Assembly (NCBI GenBank): GCA_964587815.1
Contig: CAZPMH010000005.1
Location: 52,581 to 116,580, forward strand
Length of the DNA: 64,000 bases
Origin: UBA1672 sp964587815
GTDB lineage: Bacteria; Pseudomonadota; Alphaproteobacteria; Micavibrionales; Micavibrionaceae
Direction: 5' to 3'
How positions within the stretch are numbered: the stretch's first letter is position 1; every line of letters starts with the position of its first letter. The notes below the pieces were generated by a model. It did no database searches, was not told where the DNA came from, and was given only the letters and a program-made list of their open reading frames with translations. Positions 50,506 to 58,179 of this stretch are shown piece by piece. The position numbers and the translations under genes were made by a program.

Positions 50506-51747
50506 ATGCGCCGTTCACTTAAAACCTTATCCGTACTGACTTTGGCTACACTTGGTACTGCCTTGACCTCGGCTAGCGCAGACGCTGCCGGATTTTACAT
50601 TCAGGAACAATCCATTCGCGGACAAGGCGCAGCTTTCTCCGGTTCAACAACGACGCTGAATGATCCCAGTGTCATGTACTACAACCCCGGCGCTTTAACG
50701 CAGATACCCGGAACACAAACAATGATGGGGGTCCACATTCTGGTTCCCGACTCGGAATTGAGTGATACGGGCTCTACAGGTTTGTCGCTTTTGGGCACAC
50801 CGGGCGACGGTGGAAACCCCTATGACCCGACAGCCGTTCCAAATGCTTACATCTCCCATCAGGTAGATGACCAGTGGTGGCTCGGCATAGGCATCAGTGC
50901 GCCGTTCGGTCTTGGTAACGAATATGACGATGGTTGGTTCGGTCGTTACGACTCTCTCGAAAGCCACCTGAAAACAATCGATATTCAGCCAACAGTTGCC
51001 TACAAGATTAATGACATGCTGTCTGTCGGTGCAGGCTTTAACATTCAAAAGGCTGATGCCGTTCTTACAAATGCGGCGTTCGTTACCAGCGAAGGTGAAG
51101 CACGCCTGACAGGTGATGATTTGTCTTTCGGTTATAATGTCGGTCTTCACTACACGCCGAACGAAGACATTACATTGGGTGCGAGCTATCGTTCCGCGAT
51201 GTATCACCGCCTCGAAGGTTCTTTGTCTACGACAGGAACAGGTGGTGACTTCAACACAGGCGGTGAAGCTGACCTGAACCTGCCAGATATCGCTACATTC
51301 GGTGCTGCCTATGACATTACCGACAAAATTACGGTGCAAGGTCAGGCAACATGGTTTGGTTGGAATAACTTTGAGGAAATCCGTGTTCTGACCCCTGTTG
51401 TGAACACAACAACGACGCAGAACTACCAGACAACATGGGCTTTCGCCGGTGGTTTGGAATATGATCACAACGAGAAATGGGATTTCCGTGCCGGTGTTCA
51501 ATTCGATGAAACACCGACAACTGATGAATACCGTACATCCAGAACACCGGACGGTGACAGAACATGGTTGTCACTTGGCGGTACATACTCTTTGAACGAG
51601 CGCATGGATATCGACTTTGCCGGTACTTACATCTGGATTGAGGATGAAGAAATCAATGTGAGCAGAAACTCAGGCGCTGCGACTATTCAGGCCGATACTG
51701 AAGGTAGCGTAGGTATCGTTTCTGTCGGTATGAACTACAAGTTCTAA
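50506..51747 (+). CDS. FadL/TodX-type outer-membrane fatty-acid transporter
   Basis: Outer-membrane beta-barrel that lets long-chain fatty acids or other hydrophobic compounds pass. The 413-residue protein has a signal peptide (MRRSLKTLSVLTLATLGTAL, cut near ADA). The FadL hatch motif begins AGFYIQEQSIRGQGAAFSG and continues NDPSVMYYNPGAL. Amphipathic strands run to the C-terminal aromatic VGMNYKF end that marks barrels. It fits the fatty-acid oxidation genes elsewhere in the window. A GGGAGAGA site precedes the ATG and a strong terminator follows. Confidence 0.93.
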   Translation: MRRSLKTLSVLTLATLGTALTSASADAAGFYIQEQSIRGQGAAFSGSTTTLNDPSVMYYNPGALTQIPGTQTMMGVHILVPDSELSDTGSTGLSLLGTPGDGGNPYDPTAVPNAYISHQVDDQWWLGIGISAPFGLGNEYDDGWFGRYDSLESHLKTIDIQPTVAYKINDMLSVGAGFNIQKADAVLTNAAFVTSEGEARLTGDDLSFGYNVGLHYTPNEDITLGASYRSAMYHRLEGSLSTTGTGGDFNTGGEADLNLPDIATFGAAYDITDKITVQGQATWFGWNNFEEIRVLTPVVNTTTTQNYQTTWAFAGGLEYDHNEKWDFRAGVQFDETPTTDEYRTSRTPDGDRTWLSLGGTYSLNERMDIDFAGTYIWIEDEEINVSRNSGAATIQADTEGSVGIVSVGMNYKF

Positions 51748-51770
51748 TCGCTTTATAAAACGAACATTAA

Positions 51771-51803
51771 AAGCCGCTCTTGCAAGATAAGGGCGGCTTT
51801 TTT
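51771..51803. terminator. Bidirectional terminator between fadL-like and thioesterase genes
   Basis: AGCCGCTCTT pairs with AAGGGCGGCT (one G-U) around GCAAGAT, with A-run before and T-run after, between two convergent genes. Confidence 0.92.
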
Positions 51804-51812
51804 GTGCCTTCG

Positions 51813-52373
51813 TTATCTTTCGCCAGTACTTGTCAGTTTGCGGAACTCGTTTTCCGTTTCAATAAATGACTGCAAAAACGGGCTAATCTCTGGGCTGTCA
51901 TGGTTGTAGCCAAAGGTCGACAGAAATTCGTGCGGGTTCGGGCGACGCTTATTTATCCGGTCATAAAGGCTGACTTTAACGACCGCTATTGCCGCCACAG
52001 CGCCCTTTTTAGGACCTTTAGCAATGACAAAGCGTTGCTCAATATACGCCCATTCATCGTCCCAATAGACAAACTCGGTTTCGAGATCATAAGCCTGAAA
52101 CGGCAAAAGCGGAAGACGGTAACGGATTTTGGCGGTACCAACCACAGGCGCATGCGTTTTGCCCGTAACGGCCTTAATCAAACCTGTGCGGATCATCATA
52201 TCGAGACGCCCAAGATCCATGATGGTCAGGTAACGCCCGTTATTCATATGCATATTAAAGTCGAGATCGGTCGGTAAGACATGAAAGCGCATCACGCTTT
52301 TTTCAAGAATATCCATCTTCGCCGCGCATAAGGACTTAATAATGCAAAGAATGAGGCGAAAATAGAGATTCAT
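51813..52373 (-). CDS. Hotdog-fold thioesterase (THEM6-like)
   Basis: A 186-residue acyl-CoA or acyl-ACP thioesterase-like protein. The N-terminal hydrophobic MNLYFRLILCIIKSLC is typical of this family, so the start at 52373 is kept. The active-site region is DLDFNMHMNNGRYLTIMD (about residues 36-53) with the Asp and Asn-Asn-Gly of the 4HBT fold. FVYWDDEWAYIEQRF follows in the second strand block. Substrate unknown. The next gene upstream on the same strand is the SCP2 protein, 25 bases away, so a lipid-handling pair is likely. Confidence 0.85.
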   Translation of the reverse strand: MNLYFRLILCIIKSLCAAKMDILEKSVMRFHVLPTDLDFNMHMNNGRYLTIMDLGRLDMMIRTGLIKAVTGKTHAPVVGTAKIRYRLPLLPFQAYDLETEFVYWDDEWAYIEQRFVIAKGPKKGAVAAIAVVKVSLYDRINKRRPNPHEFLSTFGYNHDSPEISPFLQSFIETENEFRKLTSTGER

Positions 52374-52398
52374 CGTAAACGACCTTTATGGGACGCGA

Positions 52399-52704
52399 CT
52401 ATCCTTCGAGGATGCCGTTAAGCTTCATTGCAATGCCCATCGACCCTTTAACTTTCAGCTTGCCCATCATAAAAGCGATGTTCGGATCCTGCTTTCCGGC
52501 GAGAATATTCTCAAATGTTTCAAGCGAACAAACCAGCGTCGTGTCAGGATCGTCATGCTCGGCTGTTTCTACTGTTGGCGGTGACTGTGTCGTATCAACG
52601 GTAAGATGACCGTCATCGCCAAAATCAAACATAATCACAGCATCGAGATCCGGTGCTTCTGAAATTTTACTTTCGATTTTCGATTTAATGGCGTCTACGG
52701 ACAT
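52399..52704 (-). CDS. SCP2 sterol-carrier-domain protein
   Basis: A 101-residue single SCP2 domain that binds lipids or acyl-CoA. It has the central strand block (AVIMFDFGDDGHLTVD), the DTTLVCSLETFENILAGKQDP segment and the C-terminal GKLKVKGSMGIAMKLNGIL helix, all typical of the family. ATG 52702-52704 follows AAAGGAGC; the frame to 52785 has no better start. It is probably co-transcribed with the thioesterase. Confidence 0.92.
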   Translation of the reverse strand: MSVDAIKSKIESKISEAPDLDAVIMFDFGDDGHLTVDTTQSPPTVETAEHDDPDTTLVCSLETFENILAGKQDPNIAFMMGKLKVKGSMGIAMKLNGILEG

Positions 52705-52855
52705 GTTTGCTCCTTTTAAATTGCTGTGCATATGCGCTAATGTCCTCAACAAAATAGACATCTTTTTTAACGTTGTCTCCCCCAAAACAGGGTGTTAATG
52801 TTATTGGCATTGCGTTAAACCCACGATATGCGGACGTCAGAGAGGATATCCGACC

Positions 52856-54466
52856 ATGAAAAAATCAGTACGTGTTTTAAATTTTTTGCTCGCAACCGCG
52901 CCTGTTGCGCTTGTGGCCGCACCGTTCAGTGCGGATGCAGCCGAGCCTGAGCTTCAATTCTACCCTAGTGAGAAATGGAGCGTGAGCGCTACAGATTCGC
53001 TATGTACTGTTAAAGCGACATTCAATAATGGTTTTACGGTTCGCCTCTTAGGTAACGAAAAATGGGTTCGCGCACTCGATATCGATTTCAAACAGGACAT
53101 CTTTCAACGCGGCGATACGCATACATCGACATTAAGCGTTCCCGGCGTAGCGACAAAAACCATTGACGGTCAGGCCCAGTCCTCTTCCCTGCTTGCCTTT
53201 GGCATGAACGGTAACAAAGAATTTTACAAGGCGCTTAAGCAGTCCGCCGTTTTGGATACGGAAATTCAGGGCAATGAATTTCGTTTCATCATGACCGGCT
53301 TCGGAAACAAAGCCCGTGAATTTGAAAATTGTATGGCGGATATCGCAACATACAAAACTGCGAGCAATGAAGCACCAAATGCGAATGAAAGCTTCATGGT
53401 CAATGAGGCCGTGAGCATGGAAGAAAATATGCTTCAGGAGCAAGCTTCGCCTGAACCTATCGCCATTGCGGAAACTGCCGCTGAAGAGCCACAAGCTGTC
53501 ATTCAGGAAATTCCCTACACAGAGACACAAAAAGTCGGTGAATACACGGTCAGCGAAACTGTTCCCGAAGCGCAACGTCCTACAGAACCGGGGAAGCGCC
53601 TTTCCGATCAGTTGGCTGCACAAATTGCCAACGATCCTTCGTTGATTGATGTTGATGATAGCCGAGCGCCTGAACGTAAAGAACTGGAAGTGCCCGCAGA
53701 GATTGCCGCTATGCCGGTTATTCCCGAAGCACCTACACCAATTGTTGAACCGGAAAGCGAGCCCGAGATTGCTACACCACCACCGCAGGATACTCTAAGC
53801 GCACCTGAGCCTATCGAAGCTGCAGAAGCGGAGATTGACGAAGAGGTGGCTGTTGAAGTTGAGGAAGAGGAAGCGGTCATCGTCGAGACCGCAGAAGTTG
53901 TAGAACCGCTTGATGATGAAATGGCTCCTGTTACTGAAGAGCAGCCTGAACCTGTGAAAGAAACAGTCACGTTCAAAACACCGGAACCAAAAATCAATCG
54001 TGAAAAAATTACGCACGATGCAGACTTCAGACGTGACACGAGCGGGGCAACCGCAATGTCTGCCGAACTCCGTCAGGATGTTATTCGTCTTGAGTCCACG
54101 ATCGAGCAGCTGAAAGCGGAAAACAAAGCGTTGAACGACGAATTGAAAACGACAGTTCGCGCATCCGAAGAAGAGCGCCTGACTATTGCTTCCGAGAACT
54201 GGAATTTGGAACGTGCAACCATGCAATACAACGAAGCCGAGCGCCAATTGAAGCGCCTTGGCAACCAGTTGCAAAAAGAGCGTGCACAATGCGCCATGGA
54301 AAAGCGTGAGTTGGAAGCTATGCTTTTTGATCCGCAGGTGACAGAGCAAGCCCAACTTGCCAGCCTGGCCGCTTTGGAAGACGAACTCATCAAGGCGAAA
54401 CGCGAGTTGGAAACACAGCGTATTCGCTACGAAGAGCGTATTCGTTTGCTTGAATCCACGCAGTAA
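52856..54466 (+). CDS. Exported protein with acidic Pro/Glu linker and C-terminal coiled coil
   Basis: A 536-residue protein with a signal peptide (MKKSVRVLNFLLATAPVALV, cut near DAAE). Residues about 29-170 form a globular, strand-rich domain with two Cys (near 50 and 161). Residues about 175-385 are a long acidic Pro/Glu/Val/Ala linker. Residues about 400-535 are a coiled coil (RQDVIRLESTIEQLKAENKAL ... AKRELETQRIRYEER). The layout suggests a periplasmic spacer or tether. No family recognised. An AT-rich hairpin follows the stop. Confidence 0.75.
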   Translation: MKKSVRVLNFLLATAPVALVAAPFSADAAEPELQFYPSEKWSVSATDSLCTVKATFNNGFTVRLLGNEKWVRALDIDFKQDIFQRGDTHTSTLSVPGVATKTIDGQAQSSSLLAFGMNGNKEFYKALKQSAVLDTEIQGNEFRFIMTGFGNKAREFENCMADIATYKTASNEAPNANESFMVNEAVSMEENMLQEQASPEPIAIAETAAEEPQAVIQEIPYTETQKVGEYTVSETVPEAQRPTEPGKRLSDQLAAQIANDPSLIDVDDSRAPERKELEVPAEIAAMPVIPEAPTPIVEPESEPEIATPPPQDTLSAPEPIEAAEAEIDEEVAVEVEEEEAVIVETAEVVEPLDDEMAPVTEEQPEPVKETVTFKTPEPKINREKITHDADFRRDTSGATAMSAELRQDVIRLESTIEQLKAENKALNDELKTTVRASEEERLTIASENWNLERATMQYNEAERQLKRLGNQLQKERAQCAMEKRELEAMLFDPQVTEQAQLASLAALEDELIKAKRELETQRIRYEERIRLLESTQ

Positions 54467-54485
54467 CTGCACATTTTCTGCATTT

Positions 54486-54506
54486 AAATACAAAAAATTT
54501 GTATTT
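54486..54506 (+). terminator. AT-rich hairpin after the coiled-coil protein gene
   Basis: AAATACAAA pairs with TTTGTATTT around AAA, about 20 bases after the stop. Weak stem without GC, so only a possible terminator. Confidence 0.4.
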
Positions 54507-54554
54507 TCTATAATTATTCGCTAAAACCATGCCGTCTGGTTAAAGGATGGCAAA

Positions 54555-55235
54555 ATGGTTGGAATACCTTTTAGCAAGAAAGCCGCAATACGCGGCGGAG
54601 CAATCGTTTTCGCAGCAGCTGCAGGAAGCGCAATTGCCGTGCATATTTCCGCAATGCGGGAATATGAGCATTATGAGCAACGCGTGCGTGATGCGCAGAC
54701 CGGCGAACCGACCAAGGGCTACGCGGCTTATTCCGGAACGACCGAGCGCATACAAACCGCCTTCAGGCTCGCTGAACACTCCCCGAACTCACGCGTGCTG
54801 ATATCCGGCGGTAATCCCCAGTACGACCTTTCTGATATTGTTGATGAATTCGAAACGACGCTGTCGCCCGACCGTATTACCTTCTTAACTTACGCACAAA
54901 ATACAAAAGGGAACGCTCTCGAAACCCTGACTTGGGCGAAAACACTTAAACTGGATTCAGTCACGGTTGTTACTGACGCTAGCCACGCCCCGCGTGCCTA
55001 TCTCGAAACGGCAGCTGTTCTGCCGGATAGCGTCACGCTGCAATTTCATGTCGTTGGCGACTTTCCCGAGCACGGCAGCCGGGAGCGCTTTGGAGAAGCC
55101 TATAAGTTATGGTGTGTAGCCCGCCCATTGTGCGAAGCCCTGATGCGGGACAAGGACCCGATGCGCAAAATTCCGCCTTTGCCAAAATCCAAACCAACAG
55201 AAACAAGTACCGCGGCTGCGGTCCTCCATTTTTAA
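54555..55235 (+). CDS. YdcF/SanA-type DUF218 protein
   Basis: A 226-residue protein with an N-terminal signal anchor (about residues 10-30). The DUF218 domain has GTTERIQTAFRLAEHSPNSRVLISGG (about 56-81), then NTKGNALETLTWAK and SVTVVTDASHAPRAYLE, which match the ElyC/SanA/YdcF family. Family members act in envelope barrier or lipid-carrier metabolism; the exact reaction is not settled. A small gene follows 11 bases later on the same strand. Confidence 0.85.
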   Translation: MVGIPFSKKAAIRGGAIVFAAAAGSAIAVHISAMREYEHYEQRVRDAQTGEPTKGYAAYSGTTERIQTAFRLAEHSPNSRVLISGGNPQYDLSDIVDEFETTLSPDRITFLTYAQNTKGNALETLTWAKTLKLDSVTVVTDASHAPRAYLETAAVLPDSVTLQFHVVGDFPEHGSRERFGEAYKLWCVARPLCEALMRDKDPMRKIPPLPKSKPTETSTAAAVLHF

Positions 55236-55246
55236 GGACGCTGATA

Positions 55247-55624
55247 ATGAATTTGAAAGAAAAGTTTTTGCGTGTTGCACGCTATATTGAAGAGAACGGC
55301 CATCGTTACGAAGCGCCAAAAACTGCGGAAGATTTCATCGTTGAAGAGTTTAGAGCCGTGTTGCCGCCCGGTTTTGAAGATGACGGGCTTGATGGCATGT
55401 TTACCGATGTCCCTGCACAGATTCAAAAAGTGACGGATGAGGATGGTCAACTGATCCATCTCGCGCTTTCAATTTACCCGCACACGGCAGATTGCATTAT
55501 CGCTCAATGGTCGCACAAAGACAGTGACGAGGTTAAACTTGCAGAAGCCCCAATTGATGGGCGGGACACAATTACGTGGCTTAACCGCATGGAAGAGCAT
55601 ATCCAACCGGAATTTGTGAATTAG
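55247..55624 (+). CDS. Small acidic orphan
   Basis: A 125-residue soluble protein with predicted mixed fold (EAPKTAEDFIVEEFRAVLPP, LIHLALSIYPHTADCIIAQW). No family recognised. The frame extends upstream within the DUF218 gene to 55109, but ATG 55247 has an AAGGAC site and follows the DUF218 stop. Its own stop overlaps the convergent acyl-CoA dehydrogenase by four bases. Confidence 0.65.
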   Translation: MNLKEKFLRVARYIEENGHRYEAPKTAEDFIVEEFRAVLPPGFEDDGLDGMFTDVPAQIQKVTDEDGQLIHLALSIYPHTADCIIAQWSHKDSDEVKLAEAPIDGRDTITWLNRMEEHIQPEFVN

Positions 55625-57411
55625 AACGCCTCGGCGTCCATATCCATCAGTGTCTCAGCACCAGCAAGAACCATTTTAAAACGACCGTCTGCCTCAGGTA
55701 ACAATCGTTGCATAAAGAATCGCGCGGTCTTGATTTTAGCTTCGTAAAATTCTTTGTTTCCTTCGCCGCTTTCAAGCTTGGCTTGCGCCGCCTTCACCAT
55801 CAGGCACCACATATAGGCCAGAGCCACCAACGCGAACTGACGCAGATAATCGGAACTGGCTGCACCGGCTTCATCCGGATTTTTTAGACCTTTTTGCGCA
55901 ATCATCGCCGTACTTTGCTGCAGTTTTGCCAGAGACTTGGCAAACGCAAAAACGAATTCCTGCATGTTTTCATCGGCTTGGTTTTCTTCGATAAATTGCT
56001 GCGCAGGATGGAAGAAACGGCGAAGCAAGCGTCCATAGCCCTGGCCCATTTTGCGGCCAACCAGATCGAGCGCCTGAATACCGTTAGTCCCTTCATAGAT
56101 TTGTGCAATACGCGCATCGCGGACATATTGTTCCATGCCCCATTCGGCTATATAGCCATGACCGCCGTAACATTGCAGACATTCATTGGCGATTTCCGTA
56201 CCCATATCGGTCAGATACGCTTTGACGATCGGCGTCAGCAGTGCCACAAGGTCGTCTGCTTCCTGACGCACTTGTTCGTCTTCATGCTTGGTTGCGATAT
56301 CAAGGTTCATACCCGTCCAGTACGCTAAAGCACGGCCACCTTCGGTTACAGCCTTTGATTTAAGCAGCATACGACGCACGTCGGGGTGTACAATAATCGG
56401 GTCAGCCGGTTTATCGGGATGTTTTGTACCCGTTAATGAACGCATTTGCAGACGGTCCTTTGCATAGGCCAGACCGTTTTGATATGCGATTTCGCAAATA
56501 CCCAGACCCTGCATCCCAACACCGAGACGTGCAGCATTCATCATCACGAACATTGCCTTCAGACCTTTGTGCGGTTCGCCGACAAGCCACCCTTTCGCGT
56601 CATCAAAGTTCATTACGCATGTCGAGTTGGCATGAATACCCATTTTATGTTCGATAGAACCGCAGCGCACACCGTTACGCTCACCGACGGAGCCATCATC
56701 GTTAGGCAAGAATTTCGGCACAACGAATAACGAAATACCTCTGACCCCTTCGGGCGCGTCGGGAAGTTTCGCAAGCACAAGGTGCACAATATTTTCCGTC
56801 AGGTCATGCTCACCAGCGGAGATGAAAATTTTCGTTCCCGTAATCTGGAAGGAATCATCGTCATTCGGAATGGCTTTGGTTTTGATCAGGCCAAGGTCGG
56901 TTCCGCAATGCGGTTCGGTCAGGTTCATTGTGCCGGACCATGTGCCGTCAATCAGTTTGGGAAGGTATAATTCCTTCTGTTCGTCCGTGCCGAAATGGTG
57001 AAGCGCTTCGTATGCGCCTTGGGAAAGACCCGGATACATGCCAAACGACATGTTGGAGGAACAGATCATTTCCTGCATCACCGTATTCATCAATACAGGC
57101 ATGCCCATGCCGCCATATTCAGGATCGGCAGACACGCCGCACCAACCGGCTTCGGTGAACATATCGTATGCTTCTTTAAACCCTTTTGGTGTGCGGACAA
57201 CGCCGTTTTCGTAATGGCACCCTTCCTGATCGCCAGACTGGTTCAGCGGGAACAAAACCTCAGCACAGAGCTTACCGCCTTCTTCCAGAACCTGATCCAT
57301 CAAATCTTCGGAGACATCCTCAAAACCCGGCAATTCCGATAATTGCGACGCATTCAAAACATCATGCAGGATGAATTTAATGTTTTCGGCTGGCGGATTG
57401 TATACAGGCAT
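55621..57411 (-). CDS. Acyl-CoA dehydrogenase, DmdC/large-subunit type
   Basis: FAD enzyme that makes an alpha-beta double bond in acyl-CoA and feeds electrons to ETF. The 596-residue length and the N-terminal MPVYNPPAENIKFILHDVL match the family named after 3-methylmercaptopropionyl-CoA dehydrogenase (DmdC). It has the FAD/substrate motif MNLTEPHCGTDLG (162-174), CLQCYGGHGY (411-420) and the likely catalytic Glu440 in QIYEGTNGIQ. The long C-terminal domain is complete. Many members use ordinary fatty acyl-CoA, so DMSP breakdown should not be assumed. It works with ETF-QO at 605 and the FadB-like enzyme at the right edge. Confidence 0.93.
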   Translation of the reverse strand: MPVYNPPAENIKFILHDVLNASQLSELPGFEDVSEDLMDQVLEEGGKLCAEVLFPLNQSGDQEGCHYENGVVRTPKGFKEAYDMFTEAGWCGVSADPEYGGMGMPVLMNTVMQEMICSSNMSFGMYPGLSQGAYEALHHFGTDEQKELYLPKLIDGTWSGTMNLTEPHCGTDLGLIKTKAIPNDDDSFQITGTKIFISAGEHDLTENIVHLVLAKLPDAPEGVRGISLFVVPKFLPNDDGSVGERNGVRCGSIEHKMGIHANSTCVMNFDDAKGWLVGEPHKGLKAMFVMMNAARLGVGMQGLGICEIAYQNGLAYAKDRLQMRSLTGTKHPDKPADPIIVHPDVRRMLLKSKAVTEGGRALAYWTGMNLDIATKHEDEQVRQEADDLVALLTPIVKAYLTDMGTEIANECLQCYGGHGYIAEWGMEQYVRDARIAQIYEGTNGIQALDLVGRKMGQGYGRLLRRFFHPAQQFIEENQADENMQEFVFAFAKSLAKLQQSTAMIAQKGLKNPDEAGAASSDYLRQFALVALAYMWCLMVKAAQAKLESGEGNKEFYEAKIKTARFFMQRLLPEADGRFKMVLAGAETLMDMDAEAF

Positions 57412-57549
57412 GCAGGTTTCTCCCTTAAATTACGGATACATAGCTAATATAGCGCAAAATGATGAAGATTGAATGGGGAAATAAAACAAAGCTTGCATGA
57501 TTATGAAAATAGGCGTAGTGTCCGCTCTATCATTTTTGGGAGAGAAAAA

Positions 57550-57750
57550 ATGGGCGAAGTCGTAACACTAAAACCTAAACGCAGCGGTAACCCCCCACTG
57601 GACACGCATTTTGACGATGTTCGCGACCCTGAAGGCACCGGTAACAATTGCGCAGTTCTGGCCGCCTATATGGAAGATTCAATGGGTGGAATGGATCAAG
57701 GGCGTTTCGATCATGCGATTGAAACCTGCGAATGCGATACTTGCCGTTAA
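57550..57750 (+). CDS. Small protein with C-terminal cysteine cluster
   Basis: A 66-residue protein starting MGEVVTLKPKRSG, with the last residues CECDTCR carrying a CxCxxC pattern, and another Cys in NNCAVLAAYM. The Cys cluster could bind a metal. No family recognised. A GGGAGAG site precedes ATG 57550. It is divergent from the acyl-CoA dehydrogenase and convergent with the small gene at 57754. Confidence 0.6.
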   Translation: MGEVVTLKPKRSGNPPLDTHFDDVRDPEGTGNNCAVLAAYMEDSMGGMDQGRFDHAIETCECDTCR

Positions 57751-57753
57751 AAA

Positions 57754-58101
57754 TTAGTCTTCATCGAGTAAAAACATAATTTCATCGGTAATACGGTCTG
57801 TATCGGCTGTTTCAAGCTTTCGCTTGGCCTGTTCGAACGGATTATTTTCTTTTTTTGAGATAATTTCAGCGATTTGCTGAATGGTGTCTTCGCCGAGTCT
57901 TTCCCTAGCGGCGCGGGCATTTGCCAGAGCTTGCGCACGAATATCCCCCGCACTATTGCTCTGGCTGCCTTTACTTTTGGCTCGTCCCTTTTCGGGTTTT
58001 TGTTGAGCCCCCCTCTTTTTTTGTACTCCCTCACAACTCGCCTGAAGCTCTTTTGGCTTCTTCCGTTTGTCCGTTTTAGAATTTGTGAAAACCCCAAACA
58101 T
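57754..58101 (-). CDS. Small basic orphan downstream of the PEPC-like gene
   Basis: A 115-residue protein with a Lys/Arg/Gln-rich first half (SKTDKRKKPKEL, KPEKGRAKSKGS) and an amphipathic helical second half (RAQALANARAARERLGEDTI, ending DEIMFLLDED). No family recognised. The start is ATG 58099-58101 (MFGVF) or the ATG seven codons upstream. It lies 78 bases downstream of the 1139-residue gene on the same strand, so it could be a partner. Confidence 0.55.
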   Translation of the reverse strand: MFGVFTNSKTDKRKKPKELQASCEGVQKKRGAQQKPEKGRAKSKGSQSNSAGDIRAQALANARAARERLGEDTIQQIAEIISKKENNPFEQAKRKLETADTDRITDEIMFLLDED

Positions 58102-58179
58102 GAGACGAGTATGCCCGAGCAACTTTAAAGAGCGGTAAATTATAGATTGGATTTTAAGTAAAAGTTCAAAAACCCTGGA

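Noticed and set aside
53795..54493. 232-residue minus-strand open frame rich in Phe, Leu and Cys
   Set aside because: Shadow of the exported coiled-coil protein; no plausible start or family.
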